Shown here piece after piece: positions 10,998 through 21,379 of a stretch of 64,000 nt of DNA. Both the position numbers and the translations under genes were made by a program. The DNA is from Astragalus membranaceus (lineage: Eukaryota > Streptophyta > Magnoliopsida > Fabales > Fabaceae). The notes under the pieces were generated by a model. The model ran no database searches and was not told where the DNA came from. It worked only from the letters and a program-made list of their open reading frames with translations. Where the stretch lies: contig CM076846.1 in NCBI GenBank assembly GCA_039519185.1, positions 111,510,442 to 111,574,441 of the forward strand, read 5' to 3'. Numbering within the stretch: the stretch's first letter is position 1; every line of letters begins with the position of its first letter.

Positions 10998-11330
10998 ACT
11001 TTTCGGCGGACCAAATCCGCCGGAAAATCCGCAAATCCGCCAAAAATATGGACTTTCCGGCGGATTTGTTGGGCTTTCCGGCGGATTTTTGGCGCCGGTA
11101 GACAGCTCGTGGCAAAAGGTTTTCGGTGGATTATCCGCCGGAAATTTCTGGCAGATTTCGTGGCGCCGAAAAATCCGCCCGAAATTTCCGGCGGATTATT
11201 CGCCGGAAAACCTCAAGGGAATTCGCATCTTTTTATCCGCCAGAAAGCCCACAAATCCCTCGGAAAGTTCCGGCGGGGTATCCGCCGGAAAGTCCACAAA
11301 TCCGCCGGAATCCGCCGGAAAAACCGTTTT
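10998..11330. repeat. 3' subterminal repeat array of the CACTA element
   Basis: More than ten copies of TCCGCCGGAAA or its inverse in both orientations. The array opens three overlapping chance frames on the plus strand, all repeat-encoded. AT-rich sequence (11335-11500) follows. Confidence 0.85.
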
Positions 11331-11501
11331 TTTTTTAAATTTAATTATTTTTAAAAAATAAATGTTATTTTTTAAAAATCATTTTATTTAAAAAAATAAT
11401 ATTATTTTATTAAAAACTTTAATTGATTATTTTATTTAAAAATTTGATAATTGATAAAAAAATAAAAATTAGAAATGAAAATTAATGATTAATTTAAATA
11501 A

Positions 11502-11567
11502 ATATCCATACAACAAAAAAAATATCCATACAATAAAAAAAATATCCATACAACAAAATAAAATATT
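11502..11567. repeat. Short tandem repeat, about 21-bp unit, three copies
   Basis: AATATCCATACAACAAAAAA is repeated three times with one substitution, just 3' of the transposase remnant. Confidence 0.85.
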
Positions 11568-11593
11568 CCAAAGCTACTGGGGTGGCTGCTGGT

Positions 11594-14383
11594 CTAACTC
11601 ATCACCATGATAGTAGGTATCAGATGTAAGAAAAGCATTAAGCGAATCCATAATATTAACACATGAATTGACTCAATAAATGGTTGCACCTCAGTACAGT
11701 TTATCAACACATGAACATGTGCTGAACTTAACTCTTCATCTGTTAGCCAGTGAATTGACTCCTTCCCAGATGGACGACCGGGTAGACAAAAGACAGACAA
11801 AGCTAAATGATGTCTAGGACATTCATCAGTATCCATTTCATTTCGGCTGCTTCCAGGAGAAAACTCATTCTTGAAATAGTAAGAACAAAAATGCGTTGTT
11901 TCACGGTGTAAGTAAGAAGAACATATCGATCCTTCAACTCTAGCTTTGTTTTTCACCGATCTTTTTGAATCACCCATGAACCTAGAGAAAATGATATTAA
12001 TTAACATAATAATCATATATTTTAAACTTGTTTCTTATATGGTGTGAAAATTAACTGACCTTTCAAACGGATACATCCATCTGTATTGTACAGGTCCGCC
12101 AAGTTTAGCTTCATATGCGAGATGCACCGGTAGATGCTTTATAGAATCAAAGAAACCAGGCGGAAATACTCTCTCCAACTTGCATAAGATAAGTGGGATG
12201 TCTTGTTCCATTTTTGAAAGATCACCAGCTTTTAGCGTTGCAGAACACAAATTCTTAAAGTATTGACTTATTTCAATGAGCGGATTCAAAACGTGTGTTG
12301 GCAACGAACTAAAAGCGATAGGAAGTAAGCACTCCATGAATACATGACAATCATGACAATCATGACTCTTCATCCCATGCAACCTCCCATTATCCACATC
12401 CGCACATCTAGATAAATTGGAAGAATAACCGTCTGGCATTTTCAACTCTTTTATCCACTGATAAACTGCTTTCGCTTGTTCGGTAGATAAAATATAATTG
12501 GCTTTGGGTTTCAGAGTCCTAGTACCTTTCTCAACCAACAACAAATCCTTTCGTCTACAGTAATGATCTATATCCTTCCTAGCTTTCTCACTGTCTTTCG
12601 TTTTGCCTTTCACGTTCATGACAGTGTTAAATATGTTGTCGAAAAAATTCTTCTCTATATGCATGACATCGAGATTGTGTCTCAATAGATTATCTTTCCA
12701 ATAGGGAAGTTCCCAAAAAATACTTTTTTTCGTTCAATTGTACCATTGTCCATAGCCATCTAGACGAGAAACAACACCCGCTACGACTTCCACAGGAGGG
12801 ATATCCCTAACACTATGCCAAACTTCCTCTGGTGTCAACTTACGAGGAGGTCCAGCTGTTTCAACATTGCCCTTGATGAACGCATATTTCTGCTTTCTAA
12901 ATGGGTGATCCATAGGTAAGAACCTACGGTGCGAGTCAAACCATGAAGTTTTTCCTCCGTATTTAAGACTGAAAGCCTTTGTGTCAACCATGCAAATCGG
13001 ACACGCCATCTTACCATGTGTCCCCCATTCAGACAACATTCCATAGGCAGGGAAGTCATTAATGGTCCACATCAAAGCCGCCCTCATCACAAAATTTTGT
13101 TTGCGTGCTGCATCATAAGTTAAAATACCATTCCACAACCTTTTTAGGTCATCAATCAAAGATTGCAAATATATGTCAATACCAGCTGTTGGATTACTTG
13201 GCCCTGGGATAATAGAATTTAAAAACATGTATGGTTTAGACATACACATTTCTGGAGGAAGGTTGTATGGGGTAACAATAACTGGCCAACATGAATACGG
13301 TGTTGCCGAGGCTTGAATATATGGTGTGAAACCATCAGAGCATAAACCAAGTCGAACATTGCGTGGATCACTGGCAAAATCTGGATGAACACGATCAAAA
13401 TGCTTCCAAGCTTCACCATCAGATGGGTGACGTAATTCACCCAAATTATTTCTATTTTGATGGTGCCACGTCATTTTACCCGCGGTCTCCATTGAAGTAA
13501 ACATCCTCTGTAGCCTTGGTATAAGCGGCAGATAGAACATTGCTTTTCGTGGAACCGGTTTGCCTCTGCTCATCCCTTTCCTACTCACACGATAGCGTGG
13601 CTCTCCACACAACTTGCATTCCGACAACTCTCCATCATTTATGCCAAACTCATTGTTATAATAGAGCATGCAACCAGACACACAACAATCAATTCTTTTA
13701 GATTTTAAGCCAAGCTTCGATACCAGTCTTTTAGCTTCATAATAACTCTGCGGCAAAAGCCCTCTAATGGGGGTTGCATCCAACATCATTTTGGTCATAT
13801 ATTCCATGCACAACTCAGCAACATTAAATTGAGACTTAAGACCCAACAACCGAACACACATTGATAATTTTGAGTCTTTAGATCCTTCAAATAATGGTTT
13901 ATTTGTCTCACTCAAATACATGTAAAACCTTTGAGCTTCCTCATTTGGAACTTCTTCAGCATCATATTCCGGTTCTTCAAAATCCAAATTTCCTCCAACA
14001 GCGTCAGATATCATTCCCTGATAAACATCTAACGGTTGTATAATTTGGCCTCCTCCAGATGTCGTAGTCGCTGGATAACTACTTGATGTGGGAGCTACTA
14101 CTTCAACCGGAACATTAACCGCAGGAACTGCAGCTACCCCTGGTCCTACTTCCTCGTGATGACTCCATATCCAATAATTTGGCCTAAATCCATTATTGTA
14201 CAAATCAACTCTAACTTCGTCTTCATTTTTTATAACTCGAAACGAACATTTCAAGCACGGACATCTAATTCCGCCTTGTCGTGCAAATTCTTCATGATGC
14301 TTAGCACAAAAAATAAACTCTTCTACTCCTTCTACAAAACGTCGCTTTAAACCGGATCTTCCAGGAAACAATCGATCATACAT
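11594..14383 (-). pseudogene. TNP2-like CACTA transposase, nonsense-mutated and 3'-truncated
   Basis: The frame opens at 14383 with MYDRLFPGRSGLKRRFVEGV (transposase-associated domain, with Cys-containing RCPCLKC), then the transposase core, including KLCGEPRY and LGLCSDGFTPY. A TGA at 12736-12734 interrupts it. The same frame reopens through HNLDVMHIEKNFFDNIFNT to about 12058, covering the start of a DUF4218-like region. A GT...AG intron (about 12057-11980) leads to GDSKRSVKNKARVEGSICSS. The protein then runs into unrelated sequence after EVQPFIE, so the C-terminus is missing. TNP2-type transposases bind subterminal motifs and excise the element; this copy is unlikely to be active. Confidence 0.9.
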
Positions 14384-15060
14384 TCAACTACGATCCATAA
14401 TTTCAAGATCTATGTACTACAATACAACGTAAATGAAATAAACAATCAAATCAACTATCAATTACTTTATATTTTGATATATATTGATATATTAATTACT
14501 TTATAAGTGAACTTAATAAATAAGTTTTTTCAATATAAATTATTTTGTATTATTATTGCAAACAAAATTTTACTATAAATAGTGAAGTAATTAATATTTT
14601 ATTAATTTTAATTTTGTACAAAAATAGTAAAAGAACATTATTATATAATTTTTTGGGACAAACAAATTTTGATGGTGGTGCTAACAGGTGTTATTAAAAA
14701 TCACCAACGACTAAAAGAAAAAATACAATAACTAACCGTAGTGAAGAGAAGACTCTGACTTGAAGCTTATCCCGAACTCAAACAAAGAGGAAAGAGGAGG
14801 ACCCAAAAAATACCTAAACAAACAACACCACAATTAGTAACAAACTCATATTATAAAATAATTCAAAAACTAAAAATATTAACTAATGTTACAAACGTAC
14901 CTTATATCGAAGAAATTTGACAACGAGAGGAAGAGACTAGTAGAGAGAAGTGGAGAATGGATTGGTAGAGGGAAAGAGATTTAGTAGAGAGAAGATAGAT
15001 TGGTAGAGGTGTGAAGAAGAAGAGAAGTGGAGAAGGGATTTATATAGAGAAACGAAAACC
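14384..15060. other. AT-rich 5' flank of the transposase and leader
   Basis: No coding signal. AT-rich to about 14750, then a purine-rich stretch with GAGAGAAG motifs (14930-15045) that resembles 16600-16660, the matching part of the second 5' end copy. Confidence 0.5.
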
Positions 15061-15375
15061 AACGGTCAAAACGTGAATCCGCCGGAAATGTCTTTTCCGG
15101 CGGATATAGGGTGTTTCCGGCGGATTTTTGAAATTCCAAATTGGTGGTTTCAGGATTTTCCGGCGGATTTGTATCCGCCGCAAACATACCGGCGGAATTT
15201 AGGGATTTCCGGCAGAATTTAGGGACTTTCCGGCGGATATAGGGTGTTTCCGGCGGATCTTGATTTTTTTTGAAAAAAAATTTGGTAAACGCAAATCCGC
15301 CGGAAACACCCAAATATCCGCCGAAAATACCTAAATATCCGCCGGAAATACCCATATATCTGCCGGAAATAACCA
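15000..15375. repeat. CACTA 5' subterminal region, copy 1
   Basis: GGGATTTATATAGAG, then CAACGGTCAAAA, then an array of TCCGCCGGAAA motifs. The same order occurs at 16625-17050. This copy is interrupted at about 15384 by a MITE before a terminus is reached. Confidence 0.8.
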
Positions 15376-15383
15376 AAATAACC

Positions 15384-15733
15384 AATGTTTTTAAAACCGG
15401 ACCGGAGATCGAATCGGCGAGGCCTCCGGTTCATGGTTCAACCGGTTCAACCATGGTTGAACCGGATGAGTAATTTATTAAATAAAAAATATTAAATTTT
15501 GGAGAAAAAAGTAAATTTAAAAATAAAAAAATGTATTTCGGGCGGTTCAATCCGGTTCGGTTTCCGGTTCAAAGCGGTTGAACCGCGGTTCAACCCGGTT
15601 CTTCCCCGGTTCGATCCGGTTCTGGTCGGTTCAATAGGCATGCGGTTCAAATGGGGTTGAACCAACCGGCCGGGGGTCCAGTTCCTGTTCAACCGGTTGA
15701 ACCGGCCGGTGCGGTCCGGTTTTTAAAACATTG
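15384..15733. mobile_element. MITE with ~22-bp terminal inverted repeats
   Basis: Begins CAATGTTTTTAAAACCGGAC and ends with the near-exact inverse (GTCCGGTTTTTAAAACATTG). The interior is rich in AACCGGTTGAACCGG palindromic motifs. I found no clear target duplication. Such GGTTCAACCGG-rich MITEs are common in plants; the superfamily is uncertain. Confidence 0.7.
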
Positions 15734-15759
15734 AACCAAATTCAATATTCGCTATTTAA

Positions 15760-16205
15760 TTAGTGTCGGCAAGATCTTGACCGTTAATGAGTGTCGACAC
15801 TAATCACTATTGACTATTCAATAATCACGCTGCACTATTCACTATTTAGTGTCTGCAAGATCTTGGCCGTTAATTTAGTGTCGGCAAGATATTGACCGTT
15901 AATTAGTGTCGACACTAATCACCATTGACTATTCAATAATCATGCTGCACTATTCACTATCTAGTGTCGGCAAGATCTTCACCGTTAATTTAGTGTCACC
16001 AACATCTAGACCATTAATTGGTGTCGACGCTAATCATTATTCAACAATCACGCTGCACTATTCACTATTTAGTGTCGACAATATCTTGACCGTTAATTTA
16101 GTGTCGGCAAGATCTTGACCGTTAATTAGTGTCGACACTAATCACCATTGACTATTCAATAATCACGTTGCACTATTCACTATCCGTTAATTAGTTTCGA
16201 CGCTA
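15760..16205. repeat. Minisatellite, unit ~110 bp with nested subunits
   Basis: Units contain GTGTCGGCAAGATCTTGACC, TTAATTAGTGTCGACACTAA (palindromic GTGTCGACAC) and TATTCAATAATCACGCTGCA. About four full or partial copies lie directly beyond the MITE terminus. The two chance ORFs here are repeat-encoded. Confidence 0.85.
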
Positions 16206-16300
16206 ATTCCGGTTGAACCCCCGATTCAACCGGTTGAACCCAAGAACCCCTGAACCGCTACCTCTTCCGGTTCAATGTCCGGTCCAATTTTGATTACCTT
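16203..16300. mobile_element. Detached MITE-like segment
   Basis: GGTTCAACCGG-type motifs reappear (CCGATTCAACCGGTTGAACC, CTTCCGGTTCAATGTCCGGT) after the minisatellite. This suggests the minisatellite lies inside a larger copy of the same MITE or between two copies. Confidence 0.45.
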
Positions 16301-16333
16301 GCTCTAAATAGAAAGTTTGAGGAACTCCAAGGA

Positions 16334-16429
16334 CCTCTTGTTAAGTTGGAGGATGATACGGAGCGTTTGATGTGTGTAAATGTCTACACTCATCAAACGC
16401 TCTGTATCATCCCCTAACTTAACAAGAGG
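16334..16429. repeat. Long hairpin, 45-bp arms, 6-base loop
   Basis: The left arm 16334-16378 (CCTCTTGTTAAGTTGGAGGA...) pairs with 16385-16429 (...CCTAACTTAACAAGAGG) with only a few mismatches. Transcribed RNA would fold into a near-perfect stem. It lies in the leader side of CACTA copy 2. Confidence 0.85.
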
Positions 16430-16514
16430 GGAATTCGTAGCGGAGGTTCATGACAATGTTACTTTTAACGAAAAAGATGAAGGTGATGTTAATGACAAGG
16501 TGGAAGATTCTTTA

Positions 16515-16596
16515 CAAAGAAATGGAGACATACGCCACTCACTTGGAGCCGCTGCCGACAATGCTCAAGAGAGTGGCGTATGTCTCTGTTTCTTTG
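16515..16596. repeat. Second hairpin, 26-bp arms, 30-base loop
   Basis: 16515-16540 (CAAAGAAATGGAGACATACG...) is the inverse of 16571-16596 with two mismatches. It lies 85 bases after the first hairpin. Confidence 0.85.
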
Positions 16597-16604
16597 AAGA
16601 GAAT

Positions 16605-17083
16605 GAGAGTATCGGTAGAGGTGTGAAGAAAAAGAAGCGGAGAAGAGATTTATATAGAGGAAACAAAAATCAACGGTCAAAAGGCGAATCCGCCAGAAAT
16701 GTAATTTCCGGCGGATTTAGGGTGTTTCCTGCTGATATTTGAAATTCAAAATTGGCGCTTTCAGGATTTTCCGGCGGACTTTATGGTCTTTCCGGCGGAT
16801 TTATCCACCGCAACTGTTTCCGGCGGATTGAGAGGCATTTCCGGCGGATTTGGATTTTTTTTCAAAAAAAGAAACTTCGTAAACCAGATCCGCCGCAAAT
16901 ACCTCGAAAATCCGCCGGAAATGTTTGCGGCGGATATATCCGCCGGAAAGTTCCTATTTCCGCCGGTAAGTTTGCGGCGGATAAAATCCGCCGGTAACCC
17001 CTAGAATCCGCCGAAAAGTTTTCGGCGGATACAAATCCGCCGGAAAGTCCTGGCCGGTAAAACTGATTATTCTTGTAGTGTTA
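16605..17083. repeat. CACTA 5' subterminal region, copy 2, with terminus
   Basis: Repeats the order seen at 15000-15375: GGTGTGAAGAA, TTTATATAGAGG, CAACGGTCAAAA, then TTTCCGGCGGA motifs. Here it runs to the end ATTCTTGTAGTG at 17083. Frames on the plus strand across it are repeat-encoded. Confidence 0.8.
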
Positions 17084-17239
17084 TCAAGTCGTACGATGCT
17101 GACACATCAAGCACAAATATCGGCATCTATGAAGCCCTAAAAACTCTGTTTGAAACCAATTTTTTGTATGGCTTCAGAGGGTAGAATCTCAAAAGGCTAA
17201 ACAATGGAAGAATATCGGCATCTATGAAGTCATTCATAT

Positions 17240-17880
17240 ATGCAAGCTAAATTTGCTTTGTATCTTCCAATTGGTAAAATCCATCTATTTCTGGAACCCT
17301 ATCACTTCCTCTTTCCATTTTTCCCTTGTGGCATGATGATTGTTACACTCTTAGATGTAGCAGGACTTGTTGGTTTGAAACCCACAGGTAAACTCCTTAC
17401 CTTAGAATTTCAACCAGACTATTCAATTGCAGTTAACATGTCTTCGACGAGTTATGGTAAATTTATCTAAAATAACCTGAAAACCACCATTACTATATCT
17501 GATGAAGAGCATGTGGCATTCCTCCTCTTTTGGCTCCATCACTCTTTTCTGTGCAGCAAATCTCTTTCGATAGGACAAGGCAATCTTTCTTTAGCAACCT
17601 TACTACACGAGGGTAAGGATGTTAGCCTTAGCAAGATTCTTCTTGCCAGTCTCTATAAGTCCCTAGGTGCCACTTATGAGGAACTTCATGATTCTGGAAC
17701 AATTCCAACTAACATGGAAGGTCCATTGTGGCTTCTACAATTGTGGCTAAACATGATGTACACTCCATCTTATTGTCCCCCCCTTCCGTACCTAACTTTG
17801 AGACCCCTTACGGCCCAACATTTGTTCCCGTGAACAAATATATCAAAAGGGAAGACTGTGATAGCCTTTCGCAGGTATTT
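17240..17880 (+). pseudogene. Plant mobile domain (PMD) protein fragment
   Basis: The plus strand reads LYLPIGKIHLFLEPYHFLFP, then MMIVTLLDVAGLVGLKPTGK, one in-frame TAA at about 17468, then DEEHVAFLLFWLHHSFLCSK, LATLLHEGKDVSLSKILLAS and GPLWLLQLWLNMMY. The order fits the plant mobile domain found in transposon-derived plant proteins. A frameshift near 17780 is followed by FETPYGPTFVPVNKYIKRED in another frame. The PMD is known both in mobile elements and in domesticated MAIN-like genes. Here it is broken and has no visible transposon ends of its own. Confidence 0.6.
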
Positions 17881-17884
17881 CAAC

Positions 17885-18590
17885 TAGTTTTTTAGTTTTA
17901 AGTCTTTCCAGCCAAACTTCACTTTTATATGCATTCGAAAGGATGGTCCTTAATGGTTTACCAAACAAATCCCATGTTTTGATGTGTGGAAACTTTCGAA
18001 ATTTGAAAAAACTTTTTGACTTGTCAAGTACTCTACTCCTTTTCTCAAACAACCACAGTTGTCGTTGTACCTTACCAACCCAATCTGGTAGCTAGGAGAT
18101 TTGGTCTTTCTTAGGTACTTCCATGCTCTGGTTTTTCTTTCTTAAAGAATCCTTCGGTTACTCCCTTGTCCCCTTGAAGAACCTCAAAGAAATCAAAAGA
18201 AGGCATTAGCTTTTGAATCCTTCCCTCATTTTCTTCGAAGTTGAAATTTCCCACCTAAGTACTCTGAATTTCGAAGAATGGTGGTCGAAATATTCCAAAA
18301 AGGTTCAAAAACCTTTCCTGCAATGTTTGAAATAATAGTGATCGGAATACTCCGAATCTTCTAGTGGTGATTATTCCAAAAAGGTTTAAAGAATGGTGGT
18401 CGGAATACTCTGAATCTTCTAGTGGTGATTATTTGGTGCAAAAGAGTGATCCTGAAAAGAATAAACAAGGTAACACTCAACTAAATTAATCACATAATCA
18501 CCTTTTTGAACATGCTGCCCAGTCTATATATGCTTAAGTCTAGAATGTTGAACGGGGTTCTTTGATAGGCTAATTTGCGCTTGAGTTGTC
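17885..18590. other. Decayed noncoding sequence with a local duplication
   Basis: GGAATACTC(T/C)GAATCTTCTAGTGG occurs at about 18340 and 18401, with AATGGTGGTCG(G/A)AATA copies in between, a direct duplication of roughly 60-95 bases. It may be the 3' continuation of the PMD gene. No clear frame. Confidence 0.5.
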
Positions 18591-18599
18591 ACATTTAAT

Positions 18600-18925
18600 C
18601 GGAATGTAATCCATCATAGTTGAGATGTTGTTGTTTACTCTAAATGATGTCCTCAATGATGCATGAAATGAGATCAAGGATTACTCTATTTCAATAGTCA
18701 CATATTTGACTAAATAAACTATTCTTAAGTTTTTCTGTGGAAAGCACATTTTCAATAGAGGTGGATAAATATTTACCAATCTAACCTTTACCGGTGATTC
18801 TTCCTCTATTGTTGTTGTCACAAGTCACATGACCGATTTTTTCGGGGGTGAGTGTTAAGAACTTTGTTGCGTCTTCAGTCATGCGCTTTGAGTCTTAGCT
18901 GTCAAGGTATCAATCTGCCCCCATT
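18600..18925 (-). pseudogene. SIRE-type copia pol remnant (protease region)
   Basis: Continuing the gag orientation, the minus strand shows CSKRMTEDATKFLTLTPEKI, then NNNRGRITGKG and further decayed pieces. This resembles the protease zone of SIRE/Maximus copia elements, where the zinc-knuckle gag joins pol. The active-site Asp triad is not clear and there are several stops. Integrase and RT are absent. Confidence 0.55.
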
Positions 18926-18949
18926 CCTTGAAGCATACCTGCAATGAGA

Positions 18950-20424
18950 TCAAGTTGAAAATTTTGGTACCCAAATTTCTTTGGGTCCTTGTGGGTTAGT
19001 GCCTGGTATAGTCCCTTTGGGAACCCATGCCTTTTTCACAACTTGTCTTCCTCTAGCCATGCAAACAGATGCAGTATGTCCTAGTTTGGTACAGTAATAA
19101 CATCCAATATAGGGTCTAGTTGTAAACTTAGGTCTATGATGCATATGTCTTTTCACAAAATTATTTCTTGGAACCCTAGGATGCACATGTTGTAAGTTGG
19201 ACATTTTGCCTATTGTACATTCAAGCTCATGGATTTTCTTTTCATGTTCTATACACTTATCACATACATAATTTGCCTTAGAATAAACAAGATCATCATT
19301 TTCTTTTCTAAGCTCTAATTTTTCCTTAGTTAAAGCATTAACTTCATTTTGAAGACGAGCAATAGTTTTCTTAGATTTACTTAATGTCTTAGCTAGTTTT
19401 ACTGAGTTATCATGCAATTCAACAAACGCTTCATGTAATTCATTATATGCACTTTGTAAAGTTTCAGAGTTAGAATATACCTCAGTTTCATTTTCGCTGT
19501 CGTGGTCGGCCATGAGAGCAACTTGAGCTTTTTCACTTCCTGAATTGTCTTCCCATGCTATGTAGGCTTTTCTACCATTGTTTCCTTTGGATCCATTTTT
19601 CTTAAACTTTGACAATTTTCTTTCTAAGTTCGGGCACTCCATCGTCAGATGTCCGGATTTACCACATTCGTAGCAAGTTGGTGGACTTGACAAGTTTTCC
19701 TTGCTTGAGACTCCTTTGGATGAAGAATTATTTTTGGGTGACCTTTTCCTTTTCATGAGCTTTTTGAATTTTCTAACCATTTGATCCATATTCTCATCGT
19801 CTTCGTCATTCTTATTTTCTGAATCATCACTATCATCGGATGGATTTGAACTAGAAGCGTTGAGAGCTAAACTTTTCTTTTTCTTGCCGTTTTCTTCATG
19901 CTCTGCTAGACGAGTGAGTTCTAACTCGTGCTCTAGTAGTTTTCCAAACAGGGTGGCAAGAGTCATCGTAGCTAAATTTCTTGATTCAGTTATCACAGTA
20001 ACCTTTGGTTGCCATTCTCTGTTTAGGCATCTCAACACTTTGTTGATCAAATCTTTGGGAGGGAACGATTTTCCTAATGAGCCCAATTTGTTCACTATGT
20101 GAGTGAACCTCTTTTGCATTTCTTGTATCGATTCTCCATGATTCATTCTGAATAATTCATATTCCCGGATGAGAGTATTGGTTCTTGCTCTTTTTACCTC
20201 ACTAGTGCCTTCATGAGTGACTTGAAGGTTGTCCCACATTTCTTGAGCAGATTTACAATTTGATACTCTAAAAAATTCATCTGGACTAAGTGCGGAAATG
20301 ATAATGTTCTTGGCACGGAAATTGTGTTGAACTTTCCTTTTGTCATATCCGTCCATTCATTTCTTTCTTTCACTGTGAGTGCGCCATTTACCATGTGTGT
20401 GGGAACAAAAGGTCCATTTTCCAC
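18950..20424 (-). pseudogene. SIRE/Maximus-type copia gag
   Basis: A 468-codon open frame (20356-18950) plus an N-terminal piece in another frame (20424 to about 20345, ENGPFVPTHMVNGALTVKER), so one frameshift. It has a UBN2-type gag domain (SALSPDEFFRVSNCKSAQEM, TSEVKRARTNTLIREYELFR), acidic Ser/Asp linkers, and a CCHC zinc knuckle CYECGKSGHLTMEC near residue 230. A coiled coil follows, then a second knuckle-like CYYCTKLGHTASVC. Gag packages retrotransposon RNA. The 5' side is cut at about 20450 by the next element, and no LTR is present. Confidence 0.85.
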
Positions 20425-20469
20425 AGCATCTCATATATCTATATCTACCCCTTCTATTACAACAAAAAA

Positions 20470-20850
20470 AACGTCATTTAGTGACCGATTTTTCGGTCAC
20501 TATACGGGTAAAATCGGCCACTACACAGTTTAGTGACTGAATTTGCGACCCAAAAAAATCGGTCGCTATATCACTGGTCGCTAATTGTAGCGACTGATTT
20601 AGTGACCGATTTATAGCGACCGATTTAGTGATCGATTTTGGCGACCGATTTAGTGACTGATTTATAGCGACCGATTTAGTGACCGATTGTTGTGACCGAT
20701 TTAGAGACCGATTTTGGCGATCGATTTAGTGACCGATTTAGTGACCGATTTGAGTGACCGATTTAGTGACCGATTTTAGTGACCGATTTAGTGACTGAAT
20801 GCAACAACTGCTTTAGCAACCAATTTAGTGGCCGAGTATAGTAACATAAT
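20470..20850. repeat. Subterminal array of TTTAGTGACCGATTT motifs
   Basis: About twenty copies of (A/T)GTGACCGATTTA or GCGACCGATTT, nearly all in one orientation, decaying towards 20880. It is directly next to the left terminus. Confidence 0.9.
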
Positions 20851-21379
20851 TAGTGTCCAATTTAGAGATTGAAAGTTGTCTAGAGACCATATTGTATGAC
20901 CAAATTCATCGAATTTTTTATTTTTTTTTACTCACTAATTCGATCTCCAACATATCGAATTCAACTTAATGAACAAAATGATTATATTGTAACGTTTTTT
21001 ACTTACTAACTTAATTTCTAATATATAGATGGTTAATATATATTTTTATACTTGATTGATTCATGCCAAATTATCTGAAGGTCCACATGCAAGAAATACA
21101 TTAATATGAAATACACACACAAAAAAATGATCATTTATTACTAAATATTAATAATATTGTTGAAAAAATACAACAATATACACATTAACATTTCTATTAA
21201 AAGAAATGCATTAATAAGAAATACACAAAAGCCCAATCTCATTGGTCAATCTTCTAGAGAATTCCACTGTCATCACCACTCGCTGTTTCAACCAATTTTA
21301 TATCTCCTAGGCTGTATGCAACTGAGTATAATCCCCCTGCACAAGAATCCCAAAGATATTGATCCGGTGATACTAATTT

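Larger units (their letters stand above)
10990..17083 (-). mobile_element. CACTA transposon with GC-rich subterminal repeats, degenerate and composite
   Basis: Arrays of TCCGCCGGAAA / TTTCCGGCGGA lie at 10998-11330, 15070-15372 and 16690-17050. The last array is followed by ATTCTTGTAGTG, ending at 17083. A TNP2-type transposase remnant on the minus strand lies between the first two arrays. The transposase 5' side therefore faces 17083, and the 3' side faces 10990, where no CACTA terminus is visible. The 5' region exists in two copies, so this is either one element with a duplicated end or two overlapping deletion derivatives. It is host to a MITE and a minisatellite. Confidence 0.75.
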
